Assembly (NCBI GenBank): GCA_021786915.1 | Contig: JAJYMP010000344.1 | Coordinates: 1-15,806, forward strand | DNA: 15,806 bases | Reading direction: 5' to 3' | Source: Chloroflexota bacterium | GTDB taxonomy: Bacteria > Chloroflexota > Limnocylindria > Limnocylindrales > CSP1-4 | Shown here: one piece after another, positions 13,306-15,806 of the stretch | How positions within the stretch are numbered: position 1 is the stretch's first letter | How the letters are laid out: every line of letters starts with the position of its first letter | The notes under the pieces: model-generated | What the model saw: only the letters and a program-made list of their open reading frames with translations | Database searches by the model: none | Told to the model about the DNA's origin: nothing | Program-made: the position numbers and the translations under genes

Positions 13306-14323
13306 CGCGATGCCCAAGACGCAGGGCGAGCCGGGCGTCCTCGGGCGCGTCACCGGCGCGCTGGGGCGCTCGCGCGAGCTGACCCTGGTCGCGCTGATCG
13401 TCCTCATGTGCGCGATCGTCTCGCTCGGCGCACCGCAGTTCCTCTCGATCTCGAACCTCGACCAGGTCACCGCGATGGCGGCCATCTTCGCGATCGCGGG
13501 GATCGGCGAGGCGATGGTCGTGATGACCAAGAACATCGACCTCTCGATCGAGTCGACGATCGGCCTGGTCGCGTTCCTGGTGGGCGTGACCCTGCGCCAG
13601 GGCGACCTGCCGGTGCCGGCGGCGTGGCTGCTCGGGATCGGCGTGGGCCTGCTCCTGGGCATGGTCAACGGCGCCGTGATCACGGTCTTCCGCATCCCCT
13701 CGATCGTGGTCACCCTCGGCACGCTGAGCATCTTCCGGGGGCTGGTGTTCATCATCGCCGGCGGCAAGGAGGTCAACCTCAGCGACCTCCCAGCAGGCTA
13801 CGCGAACCTCGCCACCGACACCGTGCTCGGCGTGCCTGTGTTCGTGATCGTGGCGATCGTGATCGTGGCGGTCGTGGGACTGATGCTCTGGAAGACCCGC
13901 TTCGGGCGCCAGGTCTACGCGGTGGGGAGCAACGCCGAGGCGGCGGCGATCCTGGGCATCCGCTCGCGCCTCGTGACGTTCGCGGTGTTCTCCATCGCGG
14001 GCCTGCTGGGCGGGATCGCCGGCGTGATGTGGGGGATCTACTTCGGGACGATCTACGCGACATCTGCGAGCGGCGTCGTGCTCCAGATCGTGGCGGCGGT
14101 GGTGGTCGGCGGCGTGTCCATCGCCGGCGGCGCGGGCACCGTGGTGGGCGCGGCGCTCGGCGCGCTGTTCCTCGCCCTGATCAACAACGCGCTGCTGGTG
14201 CTCCAGCTGCCGCAGGAGCTGCTCCAGGCGATCTACGGCGCCGTGATCCTGGTGGCCGTCAGCGCGGACGCGCTCCTCAGCCGGCGGAACAAGGGCCAGG
14301 CCGCCCGGGAGGCCGCGCGATGA
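13295..14323 (+). CDS. Sugar ABC importer permease 1 (BPD_transp_2)
   Basis: This is the first of two membrane subunits that should pair to form the sugar channel. The 342 residues are mostly hydrophobic helices. CUT2-family landmarks include the GIGEAMVVMTKNIDLSIEST region after the second helix, ITVFRIPSIVVTLGTLSIFR in the middle, TRFGRQVYAVGSNAEAAAIL in the cytoplasmic loop that contacts the ATPase, and the glycine-rich VVGGVSIAGGAGTVVGA near the end. The ATG at 13295 overlaps the ATPase gene by 11 nt; ATG 13310, five codons in, is an equally possible start because neither has a strong ribosome site. The DNA encoding one helix (13844-13877) is a near-repeat of GATCGTGGC units, giving Val/Ile runs. 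Together with the next gene it forms a heterodimeric pair, as in rhamnose and AI-2 systems. Confidence 0.94.
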   Translation: MAASAMPKTQGEPGVLGRVTGALGRSRELTLVALIVLMCAIVSLGAPQFLSISNLDQVTAMAAIFAIAGIGEAMVVMTKNIDLSIESTIGLVAFLVGVTLRQGDLPVPAAWLLGIGVGLLLGMVNGAVITVFRIPSIVVTLGTLSIFRGLVFIIAGGKEVNLSDLPAGYANLATDTVLGVPVFVIVAIVIVAVVGLMLWKTRFGRQVYAVGSNAEAAAILGIRSRLVTFAVFSIAGLLGGIAGVMWGIYFGTIYATSASGVVLQIVAAVVVGGVSIAGGAGTVVGAALGALFLALINNALLVLQLPQELLQAIYGAVILVAVSADALLSRRNKGQAAREAAR

Positions 14324-15363
14324 CGGCGCCCGCCGTGCCCAGCCGCCGCCTGCCGCTCGCCTCGCTCGCGCGCTGGGAGACGCTGCTCGTCATCCTGCTC
14401 GTCGGCCTCCTCGTCGCGGGCACGCAGATGTCCAAGTTCTTCCTGTCCGCCAACAACTTCGCGAACCTCACGAGCTCGGTGATGGAGGTCGCGATCATGG
14501 CCCTGCCCATGACCCTGATCATCATCACCGGCGACATCGACCTCTCGGTCGAGTCGATGGTCGGCCTCGCCGGGGCGGTCCTGGGCACCCTCATGCTGGC
14601 GGGCCTCCCGCTGCCGCTGGCGATCCCGGTCGTCCTGATCGTCGGGGGCCTCGGCGGCTGGCTCAACGGGCTCCTGGTGAGCCGGGCCGGGCTGCCGGCC
14701 CTGGTCGTCACGCTGGGCACCCTCGCGCTGTTCCGGGGCCTCGCGAACGTGATCCTCGGCCCGACGGTCATCAGCGTGTGGCCCGACTGGTTCACCGAGT
14801 TCGGGTTCGGGACCATCGCCGGGTCGCCCATCCCGTACACGCTGGTCGTGTTCGCGGTGCTCGCGGTCGTCTTCTGGCTCGTCACCCACGGCACGTGGCT
14901 GGGGCGGCAGGTCTTCGCCATCGGCAAGAGCAAGGACGCGGCGCGCTACTCGGGCGTCCCGGTGGCCTCGCTCCGCAACTGGCTGTTCATCCTGAGCGGC
15001 GTCGTGGCCGCGCTGGCCGGGATCATCCTGGCCGCCCGCTTCTCGTCGGCACGCAACGACAACGGGACGGGCATGACCCTGACCGTGGTCACCGTCGTGC
15101 TGCTGGGCGGGGTCGACATCAACGGCGGCAAGGGCTCGATCCCGGGGGTCGTGCTGGCCGTCTTCGTGCTCGCCGTGCTGCAGAACGTGCTGCGGCTCGC
15201 CGGTGTCTCGAGCGAGTACCAGGGCATCGCCGTGGGCCTGCTCCTGGTCTTCTCGGTCATCGTTCCCCAACTCGCTCGCCAAGCCAAGGCAGCGCTCGAT
15301 CGGGCTCGAAGGGGTCGGCGTCCGCCGGCCGGCTCGATGGCTGCCGGCGAGGTCAACGTCTAG
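14320..15363 (+). CDS. Sugar ABC importer permease 2 (BPD_transp_2)
   Basis: This is the second membrane subunit, 347 aa. The ATG at 14320 overlaps the stop of permease 1 by 4 nt (ATGA), so the two are translationally coupled. The same frame stays open far upstream, but that part is only the shadow of permease 1. Landmarks are ALPMTLIIITGDIDLSVESM near the N-terminus, RAGLPALVVTLGTLALFRGL in the middle, GTWLGRQVFAIGKSKDAARY in the coupling loop, and VVTVVLLGGVDINGGKGSIP near the end. It is related to permease 1 but clearly different, pointing to an old duplication and a heterodimer. The C-terminus is a basic tail (about 25 residues, rich in Arg). Single-permease ribose systems lack this second gene, which steers the substrate guess towards rhamnose-like or AI-2-like importers. 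Confidence 0.94.
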   Translation: MTAPAVPSRRLPLASLARWETLLVILLVGLLVAGTQMSKFFLSANNFANLTSSVMEVAIMALPMTLIIITGDIDLSVESMVGLAGAVLGTLMLAGLPLPLAIPVVLIVGGLGGWLNGLLVSRAGLPALVVTLGTLALFRGLANVILGPTVISVWPDWFTEFGFGTIAGSPIPYTLVVFAVLAVVFWLVTHGTWLGRQVFAIGKSKDAARYSGVPVASLRNWLFILSGVVAALAGIILAARFSSARNDNGTGMTLTVVTVVLLGGVDINGGKGSIPGVVLAVFVLAVLQNVLRLAGVSSEYQGIAVGLLLVFSVIVPQLARQAKAALDRARRGRRPPAGSMAAGEVNV

Positions 15364-15387
15364 CTCGTGAGGAGGACACGTAGACAC

Positions 15388-15806
15388 ATGACCGGAACTT
15401 CGGTCCGAAGATTCGTTGTCGGGCTTGCGACGACAGCCATCGTGCTGTCGGCCTGCAGCTCGTCCACACCCAGCTCCGCCCCGGCGTCCCAGGCGGCGCC
15501 GGCCTCGCAGGCGCCCGCCGCCTCCGTCCCGGCATCGCAGCCGGCATCCGCCCCCGCGTCCCAGGCCGCCTCCGGGGGCGTCACGGCCGTCGTGATCCCC
15601 AAGCAGATCAACAACCCGTACTTCGACGTCGCCTTCAAGGGCGCCCAGAAGGCCGCTGCGGACCTCGGCGGGACGGTCACCCAGGTCGGCCCCAGCGCCG
15701 CCGACGCCACCCAGCAGGTGCCGTTCATCCAGACGGCCACCACGCAGGGCGTGGGCGCGATCATCATCTCGGCCGACGACGCCACCGCGGTCGCCCCGGC
15801 CCTCAA
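15388..15806 (+). CDS. Sugar-binding lipoprotein of the importer (5' part, cut by window edge)
   Basis: This is the extracytoplasmic substrate-binding protein of the importer; 139 codons are visible and the frame is open at the edge. A signal peptide runs from MTGTSVRRF through a hydrophobic core to the lipobox LSAC, with lipidated C23. A Ser/Pro/Ala/Gln linker follows (24-64) with four PASQ units (32-35, 38-41, 48-51, 56-59). The binding domain begins near 65 with VIPKQINNPYFDVAFKGAQK and later GVGAIIISADDATAVAPAL. This resembles RhaS and LsrB-type proteins (peripla_BP_4 group), so rhamnose, AI-2 or a similar sugar is a reasonable guess. AGGAGG (15370-15375) is 12 nt before the ATG, somewhat long; an in-frame GTG at 15367 has no ribosome site. 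It lies 24 nt after permease 2, so it is in the same operon. Confidence 0.92.
   Translation, partial: MTGTSVRRFVVGLATTAIVLSACSSSTPSSAPASQAAPASQAPAASVPASQPASAPASQAASGGVTAVVIPKQINNPYFDVAFKGAQKAAADLGGTVTQVGPSAADATQQVPFIQTATTQGVGAIIISADDATAVAPAL

Noticed and set aside
11923..13776. 617-aa minus-strand open frame opposite the importer ATPase and permease 1
   Set aside because: It is antisense to two genes with clear motifs, is rich in Arg, Asp and His, lacks any recognisable domain, and arises from the scarcity of stop codons in GC-rich DNA.
13844..13877. Short tandem-like GATCGTGGC repeats
   Set aside because: They encode Val/Ile/Ala of a transmembrane helix in permease 1 with the genome's preferred codons, so the repetition is explained by protein composition.
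13408..14319. Long open reading frame continuous with permease 2, apparently a 651-aa fusion protein
   Set aside because: The upstream part is the out-of-frame shadow of permease 1 (Arg/Gly/Asp-rich, poor GC3 in this frame). The ATGA overlap at 14320 gives a proper start, and the product from there has the normal family length.
14233..15387. 384-aa minus-strand open frame opposite permease 2
   Set aside because: Its His/Asp/Glu/Arg-rich composition is what the antisense of transmembrane helices gives. There is no ribosome site or domain.
15367..15387. Upstream GTG start for the binding lipoprotein
   Set aside because: It would add a basic RRTRRH segment but has no ribosome site upstream; the AGGAGG at 15370-15375 would lie inside the coding region and instead serves ATG 15388.
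1..15806. tRNA, rRNA, CRISPR array, transposase or integrase
   Set aside because: No cloverleaf-like segment, spaced direct-repeat array or recombinase motif was seen on either strand by reading; this was not a computed search.

Overview
This is a GC-rich (roughly 70% by eye) bacterial chromosomal window. Every gene shows strongly GC-biased third codon positions, GTG and TTG starts occur beside ATG, and GGAGG-type ribosome binding sites are common. The proteins and the Ser/Pro/Ala/Gln-rich lipoprotein linker would fit a high-GC soil or aquatic lineage such as Chloroflexota (Limnocylindria-like) or Actinomycetota. That placement is inference; no RNA gene or marker protein is present to fix it.

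Left part (1-8730, all minus strand, transcribed right to left): a compact seven-gene unit with 4-nt overlaps or very short gaps at most junctions. In transcription order it holds a MurG-like (COG4671-type) glycosyltransferase, a WcaL-like GT4 glycosyltransferase, a second GT4-like glycosyltransferase, an MsbA-like ABC exporter half-transporter, a UDP-glucose 6-dehydrogenase, a sensor histidine kinase, and the first 36 codons of its response regulator, cut by the window edge. The simplest reading is a surface-glycan or glycolipid synthesis and export operon with its own two-component system. UDP-glucuronate would be one sugar donor, and the exporter would flip or export the product.

Middle (8731-10306): a 222-nt intergenic stretch that should carry the glycan operon promoter, then a minus-strand histidine-phosphatase-family gene with an uncertain start. 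Beyond it lie about 660 nt of apparently degraded sequence. On the minus strand, gene-like sequence directly after the lacI-type gene runs through three successive reading frames. On the plus strand there is a short peptide with one strong transmembrane segment.

Right part (10307-15806): a minus-strand LacI-family repressor faces a plus-strand sugar ABC importer made of a double-NBD ATPase, two BPD_transp_2 permeases and the start of a lipoprotein substrate-binding protein, cut by the window edge. Having two different permeases, plus the residues of the binding protein, resembles rhamnose (RhaSTPQ) and AI-2 (LsrACDB) transporters more than ribose systems. The 434-nt divergent intergenic region holds a perfect 14-bp LacI-type operator just downstream of a plausible importer promoter, a second perfect 14-bp palindrome beside it, and a near-match operator inside a plausible promoter for the repressor gene. 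Together these suggest that the repressor controls both the importer and itself.

No CRISPR array, tRNA, rRNA, transposase or convincing U-tract terminator was seen. The most interesting items are the organised LacI operator region, the glycan operon that carries its own sensor kinase, and the frame-broken region between them.
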